Below are positions 9,078 through 17,624 of a stretch of DNA of 64,000 nucleotides, piece after piece (the stretch's first letter is position 1; every line of letters starts with the position of its first letter). The notes under the pieces are model-generated. The model did no database searches and was not told the DNA's origin. It saw nothing but the letters and a program-made list of their open reading frames with translations. The stretch is taken from the NCBI RefSeq assembly GCF_034497705.1, contig NZ_JAXRUV010000008.1, positions 62,001 to 126,000 of the forward strand, read 5' to 3'. Source of the DNA: Marinococcus luteus_A. GTDB lineage: Bacteria > Bacillota > Bacilli > Bacillales > Marinococcaceae. The position numbers and the translations under genes are program-made.

Positions 9078-9092
9078 CTAATAATATATAGT
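9064..9092 (+). promoter_or_regulatory. Probable sigma-A promoter of the opuA operon
   Basis: TTGTAA (9064-9069), a 17-base spacer and TATAGT (9087-9092) make a plausible sigma-A promoter about 50 bases before the opuAA start. Confidence 0.45.
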
Positions 9093-9144
9093 AAAAGAGT
9101 GATAATCAATTTAGACAGAGACATAGTAAATGAGGTGTAAAACG

Positions 9145-10341
9145 TTGGCGAAGATACAAGTGGAGAACTTAACCAAGGTCTTCGGCAAACGCCCGGGCCG
9201 TGCAATTAAACTGCTGGAACAGGGGAAATCGAAAGACGAAATCCTGGAAGAAACCGGCTGCACGGTTGGCGTGAACCGGAGCAACTTTTCGGTGGAGGCC
9301 GGAGAAATATTTGTGATCATGGGACTTTCCGGAAGCGGAAAATCTACGCTTGTGAGACTTTTGAACCGGTTAATTGATCCGACCGAAGGAAGTGTCTGGG
9401 TGGACGGTGATGATCTAGCCCGTATGGACGACAAAGGGTTGAGAGCGGTGCGCAGGGAAAAAATGAGCATGGTTTTCCAACAATTCGGACTATTTCCGTT
9501 CCGGACGATTCTCGATAATGTAGCTTATGGCCTGGAAATTCAGGGACTCGAGGAGCAGGAGAAAAAGAAAAAAGCAGATGAAGCTCTGCAGCTGGTAGGT
9601 CTCGGCGGCTACGGCAATATGTACCCGGACGAATTGTCCGGCGGGATGCAGCAGCGCGTAGGTTTGGCAAGAGCTTTGGCAGCGGATACCGACATTCTGC
9701 TGATGGATGAAGCCTTCTCGGCACTCGACCCTCTGATCCGGAAGGAAATGCAGGATGAGCTGCTCGAGCTGCAGGGCCGGATGAAAAAAACGATCGTGTT
9801 TATTACCCACGATCTGGACGAAGCACTGCGGCTCGGGGACCGGATTACGATCATGAAAGACGGGCGGGTGGTCCAGATCGGTACACCGGAGGACATTCTT
9901 CAGAACCCGGCTGATGACTACGTGGCCAAATTCGTGGAAGACGTAGACCGCTCCAAGGTATTTACCGCAGAAGCTGTCATGAAACGGCCGGAAGTACTTA
10001 CGATCGATAAAGACGGGCCACGGGTGGCACTGCAGCGCATGAAAAAAGAAGGCATTTCGAGCCTGTATGTAACGAATAAAGACCGCACGCTGCTCGGAAT
10101 TGTCCATGCCGATGAAGTATCGGAGCTGGTGGAACAGGGTTCTGAAGATGTGCGAAGCATTCTGCATGAAGACGTGCCTACGGTACAAAGGGATACGGTA
10201 GTCAAGGAAATGATCGAGCTGCTTACATACAAAAACACACCAGTAGCCGTCGTTGATGAAAATAACAAGATAATAGGCATAGTTGTAAGAGGCTCTGTCA
10301 TGGCGCTGCTTTCCGGTAAGGAGGTGTCGGCCGTTGAGTAA
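9145..10341 (+). CDS. opuAA: Glycine betaine ABC transporter ATP-binding protein OpuAA
   Basis: The 398-residue ATPase energises import of glycine betaine and proline betaine. It shows Walker A GLSGSGKST (residues 60-68), LSGGMQQR signature (164-171), Walker B ILLMDEA, and two C-terminal CBS domains (about 280-395) that sense ionic strength in this family. The N-terminal GKRPGRAIKLLEQGKSKDEI insertion is typical of OpuAA/ProV. TTG at 9145 is chosen because GAGGTG lies 8 bases upstream; an ATG at 9130 overlaps that site. It overlaps the permease gene by 8 bases. Confidence 0.95.
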   Translation: MAKIQVENLTKVFGKRPGRAIKLLEQGKSKDEILEETGCTVGVNRSNFSVEAGEIFVIMGLSGSGKSTLVRLLNRLIDPTEGSVWVDGDDLARMDDKGLRAVRREKMSMVFQQFGLFPFRTILDNVAYGLEIQGLEEQEKKKKADEALQLVGLGGYGNMYPDELSGGMQQRVGLARALAADTDILLMDEAFSALDPLIRKEMQDELLELQGRMKKTIVFITHDLDEALRLGDRITIMKDGRVVQIGTPEDILQNPADDYVAKFVEDVDRSKVFTAEAVMKRPEVLTIDKDGPRVALQRMKKEGISSLYVTNKDRTLLGIVHADEVSELVEQGSEDVRSILHEDVPTVQRDTVVKEMIELLTYKNTPVAVVDENNKIIGIVVRGSVMALLSGKEVSAVE

Positions 10342-11173
10342 CATGACGCCGCTGCCGGTTGCTGCATGGATTGATGCGTTTGTCGAATGGCTGACCCAGG
10401 CCGAATTTATCTTCGGTCCTCTCACCGATTTTATTGGCTATCTAATCAGCGGATTTGAATGGTTTTTCGGCATCTTTCCGCCGTGGCTGCTGCTACTGAT
10501 TATGGTGGGGTTAACGTTCTGGTTTGCCGGAAGAAAAATCGGACTTACCGTGTTTGTCCTGCTCGGACTGCTGCTCATCTGGAACCTGGGCTACTGGGAG
10601 GACATGGTGCTGACGCTTGCGATTGTGCTGACCGCCGGAGTGATTTCCATTGTTATCGGGGTGCCGGTTGGCATCTGGATGTCCAGGAGCTCCGCAGTTG
10701 AGGGCACGATCAAACCGGTGCTCGACTTTATGCAGACGATGCCTGCCTTTGTGTACCTGATCCCGGCCGTTGCTTTTTTCGGCATCGGGATGGTGCCGGG
10801 CGTCGTCGCCTCGGTTATTTTTGCGATGCCGCCGACGATCCGCTTTACGAATCTCGGGATCCGGCAGGTGCCGACGGAAATTATCGAAGCGTCAGAGGCG
10901 TTCGGGTCGACGGGCAACCAGAAGCTGTTTAAGGTGCAGCTGCCGATGGCAAAAACGACAATCATGGCCGGGATTAACCAGACGATCATGCTGGCGCTGT
11001 CGATGGTCGTTATTGCCTCGATGATCGGGGCGGACGGCCTCGGGACGGCGGTGTACTTTGCGGTCGGCCGGAACGATGTCGGCGGCGGCTTTGAAGCCGG
11101 CCTTGCGATCGTGATTGTAGCGATCATTCTGGACCGGTTGACGCAGGGCTTTGGAGCAAGCAAGCGAAAATAG
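10334..11173 (+). CDS. opuAB: Glycine betaine ABC transporter permease OpuAB
   Basis: This 279-residue inner-membrane permease begins with PLPVAAWIDAFVEWLTQ, has about seven helices, and carries the ABC permease EAA loop ASEAFGSTGNQKLFKVQLPMAKTTIMAGINQTIMLALSMV. The TTG start at 10334 has AAGGAGGTG 7 bases upstream, inside the end of opuAA, so the two are translationally coupled. It pairs with OpuAA and the lipoprotein encoded next. Confidence 0.95.
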   Translation: MSNMTPLPVAAWIDAFVEWLTQAEFIFGPLTDFIGYLISGFEWFFGIFPPWLLLLIMVGLTFWFAGRKIGLTVFVLLGLLLIWNLGYWEDMVLTLAIVLTAGVISIVIGVPVGIWMSRSSAVEGTIKPVLDFMQTMPAFVYLIPAVAFFGIGMVPGVVASVIFAMPPTIRFTNLGIRQVPTEIIEASEAFGSTGNQKLFKVQLPMAKTTIMAGINQTIMLALSMVVIASMIGADGLGTAVYFAVGRNDVGGGFEAGLAIVIVAIILDRLTQGFGASKRK

Positions 11174-11232
11174 GTATATCTCCCGGAACAGGGAGTATCC
11201 ATACAATTAAGAACAAAAGGGGAGTAATTCAC

Positions 11233-12183
11233 ATGGGAAAGTTATGGAAAAAAGCTGGTTTAGGCGCAGCCGGAATTTCAATGGCAGCGGTGATGACCGC
11301 CTGCGGAGGCGGAGGCGGCGGGGATTCAGAGGAATCCGGCGGATCTGACGATTCCGGATCGAGTGAAGAATCCTCTTCCGGCGGCGGTTTTGGTGAAGAA
11401 GTGGACTACACGATTACTGGTATTGATGCCGGTGCTGGTATTATGTCTCAAAGCGAACAGGCCATCGAAGATTACGGTCTCAGCAACTGGAATCTGCAGT
11501 CGAGCTCCGGTGCAGCGATGACTAGCGCACTCGGAGATGCGATTGAAAACGAAGAGCCGATTATTGTTACCGGCTGGACTCCGCACTGGAAATTTGCAGA
11601 ATATGATCTGAAGTATTTGGAAGACCCGGAAGGCTCCTTCGGTGACGGTGATGATATTCATACTGTTGTACGCCAGGGACTTGAAGAGGATATGCCGGGA
11701 GCGTATCAGTTCCTCGATCAGTTCCAGTGGGAAGCAGAGAATATGGAAGAGATCATGGTAGAGATCCAGGATGGCGCTGAGCCGGCTGAAGCCGCTGCTA
11801 CATGGGTTGATGAAAACGAAGATATGGTATCTGAATGGACCAACGGCGTGGAAGAGGTTGACGGCGAAGCGATCGAACTCGTCTATGTTGCCTGGGACTC
11901 TGAAATTGCGTCCACTAACGTAGTCGGAGAAGTGCTCACCGATCTTGGCTACGACGTAACATTAACGCAGCTTGAAGCTGGGCCAATGTTTGCAGCTGTT
12001 GCTGACGGCGAAGCAGACGGCATGGTTGCCGGCTGGTTCCCGAACACGCACGCAAGCCAGATGGAAGAATACGGCGATGACTATGAAGACCTTGGTGCGA
12101 ACCTCGAAGGCGCTATTACCGGCCTGGTCGTTCCGGAATACATGGACATTGAATCCATCGAAGACCTTGAAGCAGAAGAATAA
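11233..12183 (+). CDS. opuAC: Glycine betaine-binding lipoprotein OpuAC
   Basis: The 316-residue product is the extracellular receptor of the OpuA system. A signal peptide ends in a lipobox with Cys24 (MTAC), followed by a Gly/Ser/Glu-rich linker. Aromatic-box segments GWTPHWKF, VAWDSEIAS and GWFPNTHASQ, which cage the quaternary ammonium group in this family, are present. The mature protein is very acidic, as expected for an exposed protein of a halophile. AAGGGGAG precedes the ATG. A small inverted repeat in the 59-base gap after opuAB could favour extra copies of this message. Confidence 0.95.
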   Translation: MGKLWKKAGLGAAGISMAAVMTACGGGGGGDSEESGGSDDSGSSEESSSGGGFGEEVDYTITGIDAGAGIMSQSEQAIEDYGLSNWNLQSSSGAAMTSALGDAIENEEPIIVTGWTPHWKFAEYDLKYLEDPEGSFGDGDDIHTVVRQGLEEDMPGAYQFLDQFQWEAENMEEIMVEIQDGAEPAEAAATWVDENEDMVSEWTNGVEEVDGEAIELVYVAWDSEIASTNVVGEVLTDLGYDVTLTQLEAGPMFAAVADGEADGMVAGWFPNTHASQMEEYGDDYEDLGANLEGAITGLVVPEYMDIESIEDLEAEE

Positions 12184-12193
12184 GTATAGCGAT

Positions 12194-12230
12194 AAGCCGG
12201 AGCTCTCAGGAGCTTCGGTTTTATTTTTTT
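12194..12230 (+). terminator. Terminator of the opuA operon
   Basis: A 12-bp stem with two GU pairs (AAGCCGGAGCTC / GAGCTTCGGTTT) and loop TCAG is followed by a T-rich run, 10 bases after opuAC. Confidence 0.85.
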
Positions 12231-12404
12231 TATACATACCAAATGCCCACAGGTATCTGCCTGCGGGCATCAGGAAGTGGCACAGTTATGAACCGGGCCA
12301 GCAGATATTACTGGCTTCAGATGGTTCAATAATCGAGGTATGGGGTGGGGTAGTAATGGTATACCCGTTTTCCCCCGGTTTAATCTGCCTAATTGTAAAA
12401 ATAT

Positions 12405-12433
12405 AAAAATCCCGCTGATGGAAAGCGGGATTC
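12405..12433 (-). terminator. Terminator of the ferredoxin gene
   Basis: A 9-bp stem (AATCCCGCT / AGCGGGATT) followed by TTTTATA on the minus strand lies just past the ferredoxin stop codon. Confidence 0.8.
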
Positions 12434-12436
12434 GAT

Positions 12437-12676
12437 TTATTCTGTACCGAAATATTGTTTTGCTTTCTCCAGATACGGTTCTGTTTCCGGTGTCAGTTCA
12501 GTATCCTCGATGATAGCTTCTACTGGACAGACAACTACACAGGCACCACAGTCGATACAGACGTCTGGGTCAATATAAAATTGCTCTTTTCCTTCTTCAA
12601 TACAGTCTACAGGACAAACATCCACGCATTCCCCTGCTTTTTCCTCTATACATGGCGATGTAATGACGAATGCCAT
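12437..12676 (-). CDS. fer: Ferredoxin, two-cluster (7Fe or 8Fe) type
   Basis: This 79-residue electron carrier has eight cysteines: C9, C17, C21, C25 in the first half and C40, C43, C46, C50 in the second. The second set is a classic C-x2-C-x2-C-x3-C-P site for a [4Fe-4S] cluster. The wider C-x7-C-x3-C-P spacing in the first half is that of 7Fe ferredoxins with a [3Fe-4S] cluster. The C-terminal tail is short and acidic. It is monocistronic, with a terminator just downstream. Confidence 0.93.
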   Translation of the reverse strand: MAFVITSPCIEEKAGECVDVCPVDCIEEGKEQFYIDPDVCIDCGACVVVCPVEAIIEDTELTPETEPYLEKAKQYFGTE

Positions 12677-12806
12677 TTTGGTTCACCTCTTTTCAAAGTA
12701 TTTCAAGAGATTTATGATTACGCGCCGAAAAACTGTCTCTCCATTGAAGAAAGCCAGCGCCTAGTAAGAAACCTCTCTTTCTCTAGTGTAAAACATATAG
12801 TGTTCC

Positions 12807-12834
12807 TTTACAATTACTTGGCGATAAGTATAAT
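12807..12834 (+). promoter_or_regulatory. Probable sigma-A promoter of the SLC13 permease gene
   Basis: TTTACA (12807-12812), a 16-base spacer and a perfect TATAAT (12829-12834) precede the permease start by about 67 bases. Confidence 0.5.
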
Positions 12835-12901
12835 AGGTTGTGAGTCTAAAATTGATTAAACATATTAAAATACTATGGATTATAAAAAGGGAGGTGACGG
12901 C

Positions 12902-14680
12902 GTGTCCTGGGAGATTGTATGGGTGCTGATTATCGTATTGGCGATGATTGGTGCTCTGATGAAGGAAATAGCGCGGCCGGGGATTATTTTTTTATTCGTT
13001 CTTTCACTGCTGCTTATCACAGGGATTATTACACCACAACAGGGGCTGAAGGGGTTTGCCAACCAGGGCATGCTGACTGTGGGCCTTCTTTGTATTGTGG
13101 CAGGTGCCGTCCAGCAGACCGGCATCGTAGACCGGTTCGTTGAAGGAGTACTGAGTAAAGGCCGTACCCCTAGAGGGTCGCTAATGAAAATGCTCGTGCC
13201 CTCGGCGCTTATGAGCGGTTTTCTGAATAATACGCCGATTGTAGCGACGTTTTCGCCGCTTGTGAAACGATGGTGCGAGAAATATGATCTGGCGCCTTCC
13301 AAATTCCTGCTTCCCCTGTCCTACGCCACGATCATCGGGGGCACGATTACACTGATAGGAACGTCCACCAACCTCGTCGTGCACGGGCTCCTGCTGGAGC
13401 GGGGATACGCGGGGTTTCATTTTTTTCAGCTCGCATTAATCGGCATACCGGCTACAATTGCTGTCACCATCTTTATTTTAACGGTAGGCATAAAGATTCT
13501 CCCGGACCGTAAGCCGCCGCTGTTTTACCAGAAGGAGGGCCGCCGGAAATACATGCTCAAGCTCGAAATCACCCCCGATTATAAGCATCTCGGATACACG
13601 CTGAAACGGGCGGGCTTTATTAATGATCCATCTCTGCAGCTGCTGGCTGTGCTGCCAAACGGGGAAGCAGAAAGCAGGGAGGCCGGCGAACAACACATTC
13701 TTAAGCCGGGTGACTGTCTGATGGTATACGGAGACCTGGCCCAGATAGCGGTGCTCGAAAATACGGATGGTCTCGATATTAGAACGGAAACGAGTGAGAA
13801 AAAAACGGCTGAAGAGCCGAATGACCGCAAGCTGATGGAAGTAATGGTAACCCACTACTCCAACATTCTATTTACAAAGCTAAAGGATATTTTCTTTGAC
13901 CAGCGATTTGATGCTGCGATTATCGGCATCCATCGTTATGATGAGAGCTATTCGCCCGAAATGAAAGAAATGGTGGTAAAGCCGGGAGATACACTCCTCC
14001 TGCTGGCTGGACCAGAATTTGAACAAAAAACGAGCGCCCATAATGACTTTCACGTACTGAAAAACAGCGTGAATCCTTTTTTGAAGGGACCGAGATGGAA
14101 AAGCTGGCTCCCGCTCGTCATGATGATGCTGATGGTGGGACTCGCTGCCCTGCAGATTATTCCTATTTTTTATGCAGCGCTGATCGCCGTCGCCGGACTG
14201 CTCCTGACAGGCTCGCTTTCGCTGATGGATGCCCACCGGTATCTTCCATATGAAGTACTGATCGTCATTGCTGCTGCCTTTGGGCTCGGGGAAGCGATGA
14301 TGAGCACAGGTGCAGCCCCGCTTCTCGCAGAACGGATGATTGACTGGTTTATGCCATTCGGGGTGCTCGGAGTGTTTACAGCCCTGTATGTTTTGACAAA
14401 TGTGTTTACCGAAGTGGTAACCAACAATGCGGCGGCCATCGTGATGCTCCCGGTGGCACTGGAAACAGCGGATATTTTGTCTGTCTCTCCGCTGGCAGTT
14501 GCGGTAATTGTTGCAATTGCAGCGTCCGCGAGCTTTATTACGCCAATTGGCTACCAGACGAATCTATTTGTGTATACGCAGGGCGGCTACCGGTTCACGG
14601 ATTTTATGAAAATCGGCGCGCCGGTGAGTCTGATTGTTATGGTCATTACCATCAGTATTACATGGACGGTATGGGGTTAA
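12902..14680 (+). CDS. SLC13-family permease with two RCK_C (TrkA-C) domains
   Basis: The 592-residue membrane transporter has the split SLC13 layout: about five helices, a cytosolic insert with two TrkA-C domains (roughly residues 200-280 and 310-385), then six helices. Repeated permease signatures are SGFLNNTPIVATFSPLV and GTSTNLVVHG in the first half and TNVFTEVVTNNAAAIVMLPVAL with SFITPIGYQTN in the second. Related proteins move sulfate or dicarboxylates with sodium. GTG at 12902 was chosen because GGGAGGTGA lies just upstream; an ATG at 12875 has no ribosome site. Confidence 0.9.
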   Translation: MSWEIVWVLIIVLAMIGALMKEIARPGIIFLFVLSLLLITGIITPQQGLKGFANQGMLTVGLLCIVAGAVQQTGIVDRFVEGVLSKGRTPRGSLMKMLVPSALMSGFLNNTPIVATFSPLVKRWCEKYDLAPSKFLLPLSYATIIGGTITLIGTSTNLVVHGLLLERGYAGFHFFQLALIGIPATIAVTIFILTVGIKILPDRKPPLFYQKEGRRKYMLKLEITPDYKHLGYTLKRAGFINDPSLQLLAVLPNGEAESREAGEQHILKPGDCLMVYGDLAQIAVLENTDGLDIRTETSEKKTAEEPNDRKLMEVMVTHYSNILFTKLKDIFFDQRFDAAIIGIHRYDESYSPEMKEMVVKPGDTLLLLAGPEFEQKTSAHNDFHVLKNSVNPFLKGPRWKSWLPLVMMMLMVGLAALQIIPIFYAALIAVAGLLLTGSLSLMDAHRYLPYEVLIVIAAAFGLGEAMMSTGAAPLLAERMIDWFMPFGVLGVFTALYVLTNVFTEVVTNNAAAIVMLPVALETADILSVSPLAVAVIVAIAASASFITPIGYQTNLFVYTQGGYRFTDFMKIGAPVSLIVMVITISITWTVWG

Positions 14681-14742
14681 AAGCTGGAAAAGCGCCAGCA
14701 GGTTTTTTATACTGAAAATAAAGAAGAAAGAAGGTAAGCACC

Positions 14743-15258
14743 TTGGATATACGTGCAGAAAGTCTGTCCGCGCATAAATGGCTGTTTGCACTGCCGCTTG
14801 CAGGTGCTGTACTAACCATTCTCATTTCAACTTCCATGCCGTACCAGCAGCAGGACATTCGTCCGTGGCTCGAGCATATACCGTTTGAGCGGCTGCAGCC
14901 ATACGTATCTGTGCCGTCCTTTTCGTATGGCGGGGATCCGGTAAGTGTAGCTGCATCGGGTGTGGAAGGCTATGTGGAATTTTTTATCCGCAAGGCAAGC
15001 CACGTGTTTATGTTCACCGCTATATTTCTGGCGGCTCTGCTCGCAGTGTACCCGTACCGCCTGCCGTTTTGGGGAAAGCTCGCCGGGGCCTATGGGTTTG
15101 TATTTATGTTTGCCATGCTTGACGAGTTACGGCAGCACTTCAGCCCGGACAGGCATGGCATGTGGCAGGATGTTGCTCTCGACATGGCCGGAGTGTCCGC
15201 TGCGGCAGTGATTGTTGTTTTGTGCTGGCTGTGGAGGTACGGATCGCGGTTTATGTAA
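14743..15258 (+). CDS. VanZ-like family membrane protein
   Basis: The 171-residue protein has the VanZ-like pattern: an N-terminal helix ending in LISTSMPYQQQDIRPWL, a central RKASHVFMFTAIFLAALLAVY helix, and the conserved DELRQHFSPDRHGMWQDVALDMAG segment before a last helix. VanZ proteins give low teicoplanin resistance in enterococci, but most chromosomal members have no known role. Translation starts at TTG 14743 after AAGAAGG. It lies 62 bases after the SLC13 gene. Confidence 0.85.
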   Translation: MDIRAESLSAHKWLFALPLAGAVLTILISTSMPYQQQDIRPWLEHIPFERLQPYVSVPSFSYGGDPVSVAASGVEGYVEFFIRKASHVFMFTAIFLAALLAVYPYRLPFWGKLAGAYGFVFMFAMLDELRQHFSPDRHGMWQDVALDMAGVSAAAVIVVLCWLWRYGSRFM

Positions 15259-15295
15259 AAAGTCCCCTGCAGAGGAGTGCGGGGGACTTTATTTA
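15257..15295 (+). terminator. Rho-independent terminator after the VanZ-like gene
   Basis: The stem AAAGTCCCC / GGGGACTTT has an interrupted inner helix and is followed by ATTTAT. It starts at the stop codon. Confidence 0.7.
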
Positions 15296-15339
15296 TGAAA
15301 GAGGGGGTAATGCGAGGGATAAAGCAGGGGAAAAGACTG

Positions 15340-15726
15340 TTACATACCGGCAGGAAAAGGCTCAGTGCTTAAGCCGATGCTTTCCGGCGGTGCCTCAGAA
15401 GCGCCTGGCTGCAGCTTTAAAAACCGGACGTCTTCAGCGTTTACTTCGACCACCTGCACGCGCTTGTTGTCCTTGTTGTCGTACAGCCGGGTATTAATTC
15501 TTCCTTTCACACCGACCATAGCGCCTTTGTGGCAGTATTCGCACGTTGTTTCCGCCTGGCGCCGCCATACGGTGACAGGCACAAAATCGGCGTCGTATTC
15601 CCCTTCCTGGTTGCGAAAGGACCGCTGAACAGCAAGGGTGAAGTTGCATACCGGGGTCCCGTCCTTCGTATAGGTTAATTCGGGATCGCGGGTGAATCTG
15701 CCGACAAGCGTCACCTGGTTAAACAT
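15340..15726 (-). CDS. ssbB: Single-stranded DNA-binding protein, SsbB-type
   Basis: This 128-residue OB-fold protein begins MFNQVTLVGRFTRDPELTYT and keeps the SSB core (FTLAVQRSF, VTVWRRQAETTCEYCHKGAMVGVKGRI, VEVNAEDVRFL). It lacks the long linker and acidic DDDLPF tail of the essential SsbA, as does the competence-induced SsbB of B. subtilis. I therefore read it as SsbB, which coats incoming single strands during transformation; comK, comFA and comFC occur elsewhere in this window. AGGAGTGAT precedes the ATG. Confidence 0.85.
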   Translation of the reverse strand: MFNQVTLVGRFTRDPELTYTKDGTPVCNFTLAVQRSFRNQEGEYDADFVPVTVWRRQAETTCEYCHKGAMVGVKGRINTRLYDNKDNKRVQVVEVNAEDVRFLKLQPGASEAPPESIGLSTEPFPAGM

Positions 15727-15744
15727 GTAATCACTCCTGAATAG

Positions 15745-16317
15745 TTAGTGGGTCTGGGTTACAGACGTGTGGTATAAAAATTGGTGAAAGTATTCATGTC
15801 TTGGAGAAGGAAAAAAGCCAAGAGTGCGTTCGAGGGATAAAAAGGGATGTCTCGGGGCGTACTCGGGCTGCGGCGCAAGGTAGTCCCGTGCGCTGCACCA
15901 CCGGTAAGAGCCGGGGTAGGAATGATCCAGCTTCTCAGAAGGAAGCAGGTGTATTCGGCGGCTCTGTTCAAAAAAGGACGTTTCGTCAGGGAGAAGTTCG
16001 GAATGGTAACGGGTCTGAAAAACAGGGCCATGGGTCTCATAATAGCGCCGGTAGTGCATGGCATAGGACGCATGCAGCTCGCGCATAATGGTCGAGATGG
16101 AGACGTACGTGGATTCAGCCAGCAGATGAATGCTGTCTGGAAGCAGACAGTAGGCGTGAAGGTCGAGCTTTGTGGTATTGATTACTTTGGCTAATAAGTA
16201 TACGTATTGTTTATAGTCTTTTTCATCGGGAAATAAGGTGCGGTTGGAAGCCCCAGCTGCAGTAATGTAATAGACGGTGCCAGGAAACCAAAGGCGTTCT
16301 TCCCGGGGCACGGGCAT
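15745..16317 (-). CDS. RAYT-like (Y1 transposase family) protein with degenerate HUH motif
   Basis: The 190-residue protein aligns by eye to REP-associated tyrosine transposases: an N-terminal WFPGTVYYITAAGASNRTLF, LDLHAYCLLPDSIHLL, IMRELHASYAMHYRRYYETHGPVFQTRY and RRIHLLPSE. In active members the LPDSIHLL stretch reads NHVHL, giving the His-x-His metal site; here the first His is Ser. The probable nucleophile Tyr in the SYAMHY helix remains. No IS ends flank it, and it sits 18 bases upstream of ssbB on the same strand, so it may be domesticated and co-expressed. Confidence 0.75.
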   Translation of the reverse strand: MPVPREERLWFPGTVYYITAAGASNRTLFPDEKDYKQYVYLLAKVINTTKLDLHAYCLLPDSIHLLAESTYVSISTIMRELHASYAMHYRRYYETHGPVFQTRYHSELLPDETSFFEQSRRIHLLPSEKLDHSYPGSYRWCSARDYLAPQPEYAPRHPFLSLERTLGFFPSPRHEYFHQFLYHTSVTQTH

Positions 16318-16656
16318 ACACCTCTTTCGTTAAAAATTTGTAGGGAGTATTTCACCAAGAGGAGGGGGTTGGTGAAAATAAGGCCGCAGACAGGACCTTG
16401 GGAGCAGAAAAAAACGCGGTTTCGCCTCCTTTCGTGTTAGAATATAACTACTATACCATATATTCCAACAAAAGGAAGAAGCAGAATGTGACAACACTTT
16501 GGGAGACCTGCCCTGCTTTTGGAAAATTTAAGCAGGCCGATTTTGTTCCATGTGTTTGTATTTCCTATTCGTTATGGTATGTTGAATACAGCTTGATTTG
16601 TCTTGTATTTGACATGCGTGCAAGGCACGCATCACAGTTATCAGGGAGGAAAAAAG

Positions 16657-17544
16657 ATGAAAGTACGTAAAGCTATTATTCCGGCCGCAGGGCTCGGAAC
16701 ACGTTTTCTGCCGGCGACAAAGGCGCAGCCGAAGGAAATGCTTCCGATTGTGGACAAACCCACTATTCAATACATAGTAGAAGAAGCGATTGCTGCCGGC
16801 ATTGAAGACATTATTATTGTAAGCGGACGTGGTAAGCGCGCGATTGAGGACCACTTCGACGTTTCGTATGAGCTCGAGCAGACGCTTGAAAAGAAAAACA
16901 AAACGAAGCAGCTTGAGGAGGTCCAGCAGATCTCCAATATGGCAAATATCCACTACATTCGCCAGAAAGAGCCGAAGGGCCTCGGACACGCCATCTGGTG
17001 CGCCCACCGTTTTATCGGGGACGAGCCGTTTGCTGTACTTCTTGGGGATGATATTGTGCATTCGGACGAGCCGTGCATGAAGCAGCTGACAGACGTCTTT
17101 GATAAATACCAGAGCTCGGTCGTCGGTGTGCAGCAGGTACCGGATCAGGACGTTTCCAAGTACGGCATCATTGATCCGAAAAGCGAGGAAGAAGCTGGCG
17201 TGCATAAAGTCCAGGGCTTAAAGGAAAAGCCGGATCTTGCGGATGCTCCGTCCAACTATGCGGTAATGGGACGCTACGTTCTGACACCGGAAATCTTCGA
17301 CATTCTCGAAACGCTGCCGCCCGGCTCCGGCAATGAGATCCAGCTGACGGATGCCATTACGAAGCTGAATGAAAGCCAGGACGTGCTGGCGTATGAATTT
17401 GACGGCGTACGATACGATGTCGGCGATAAGTTCGGTTTTGTTAAAGCGACGATCGACTTCGCGCTCGACCGGGAAGATCTGCGCGAGCAGCTCGAGGATT
17501 ACCTGCAGAATAATATTCTGCAAAAAGAAACGGATAAAAAATAA
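16657..17544 (+). CDS. galU: UTP-glucose-1-phosphate uridylyltransferase
   Basis: The 295-residue enzyme makes UDP-glucose from UTP and glucose-1-phosphate for glycolipid, teichoic acid and exopolysaccharide synthesis. The nucleotide-binding signature GLGTRFLPATKAQPKEML is at residues 12-29, and QKEPKGLGHAIWCA, LLGDDIV and GEIQLTDAI-type segments follow. Start 16657 (MKVRKA) follows GGGAGGAA; the open frame extends further upstream without a ribosome site. UDP-glucose dehydrogenase lies 3.4 kb downstream, so UDP-glucuronate is a plausible product of the neighbourhood. Confidence 0.95.
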   Translation: MKVRKAIIPAAGLGTRFLPATKAQPKEMLPIVDKPTIQYIVEEAIAAGIEDIIIVSGRGKRAIEDHFDVSYELEQTLEKKNKTKQLEEVQQISNMANIHYIRQKEPKGLGHAIWCAHRFIGDEPFAVLLGDDIVHSDEPCMKQLTDVFDKYQSSVVGVQQVPDQDVSKYGIIDPKSEEEAGVHKVQGLKEKPDLADAPSNYAVMGRYVLTPEIFDILETLPPGSGNEIQLTDAITKLNESQDVLAYEFDGVRYDVGDKFGFVKATIDFALDREDLREQLEDYLQNNILQKETDKK

Positions 17545-17555
17545 TCATGCGGAAT

Positions 17556-17591
17556 GAAAAAGCCGACGGGCACTGGCCTGGCGGCTTTTTT
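17556..17591 (+). terminator. Terminator of galU
   Basis: AAAAAGCCG pairs with CGGCTTTTT around a 16-base loop, ending in a T run, 11 bases after galU. Confidence 0.75.
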
Positions 17592-17595
17592 GCGT

Positions 17596-17620
17596 AAAAA
17601 AAGAGCCCGATTTGGGCTCC
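17596..17620 (-). terminator. Terminator of slaP
   Basis: A short stem GAGCCC / GGGCTC followed on the minus strand by a run of T lies just past the stop of the convergent gene. Confidence 0.7.
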
Positions 17621-17624
17621 TTCG

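Noticed and set aside
9490..10425. 311-residue minus-strand ORF
   Set aside because: It is antisense to opuAA, whose motifs are unambiguous; the His/Cys/Phe-rich composition is typical of shadows in GC-rich third positions.
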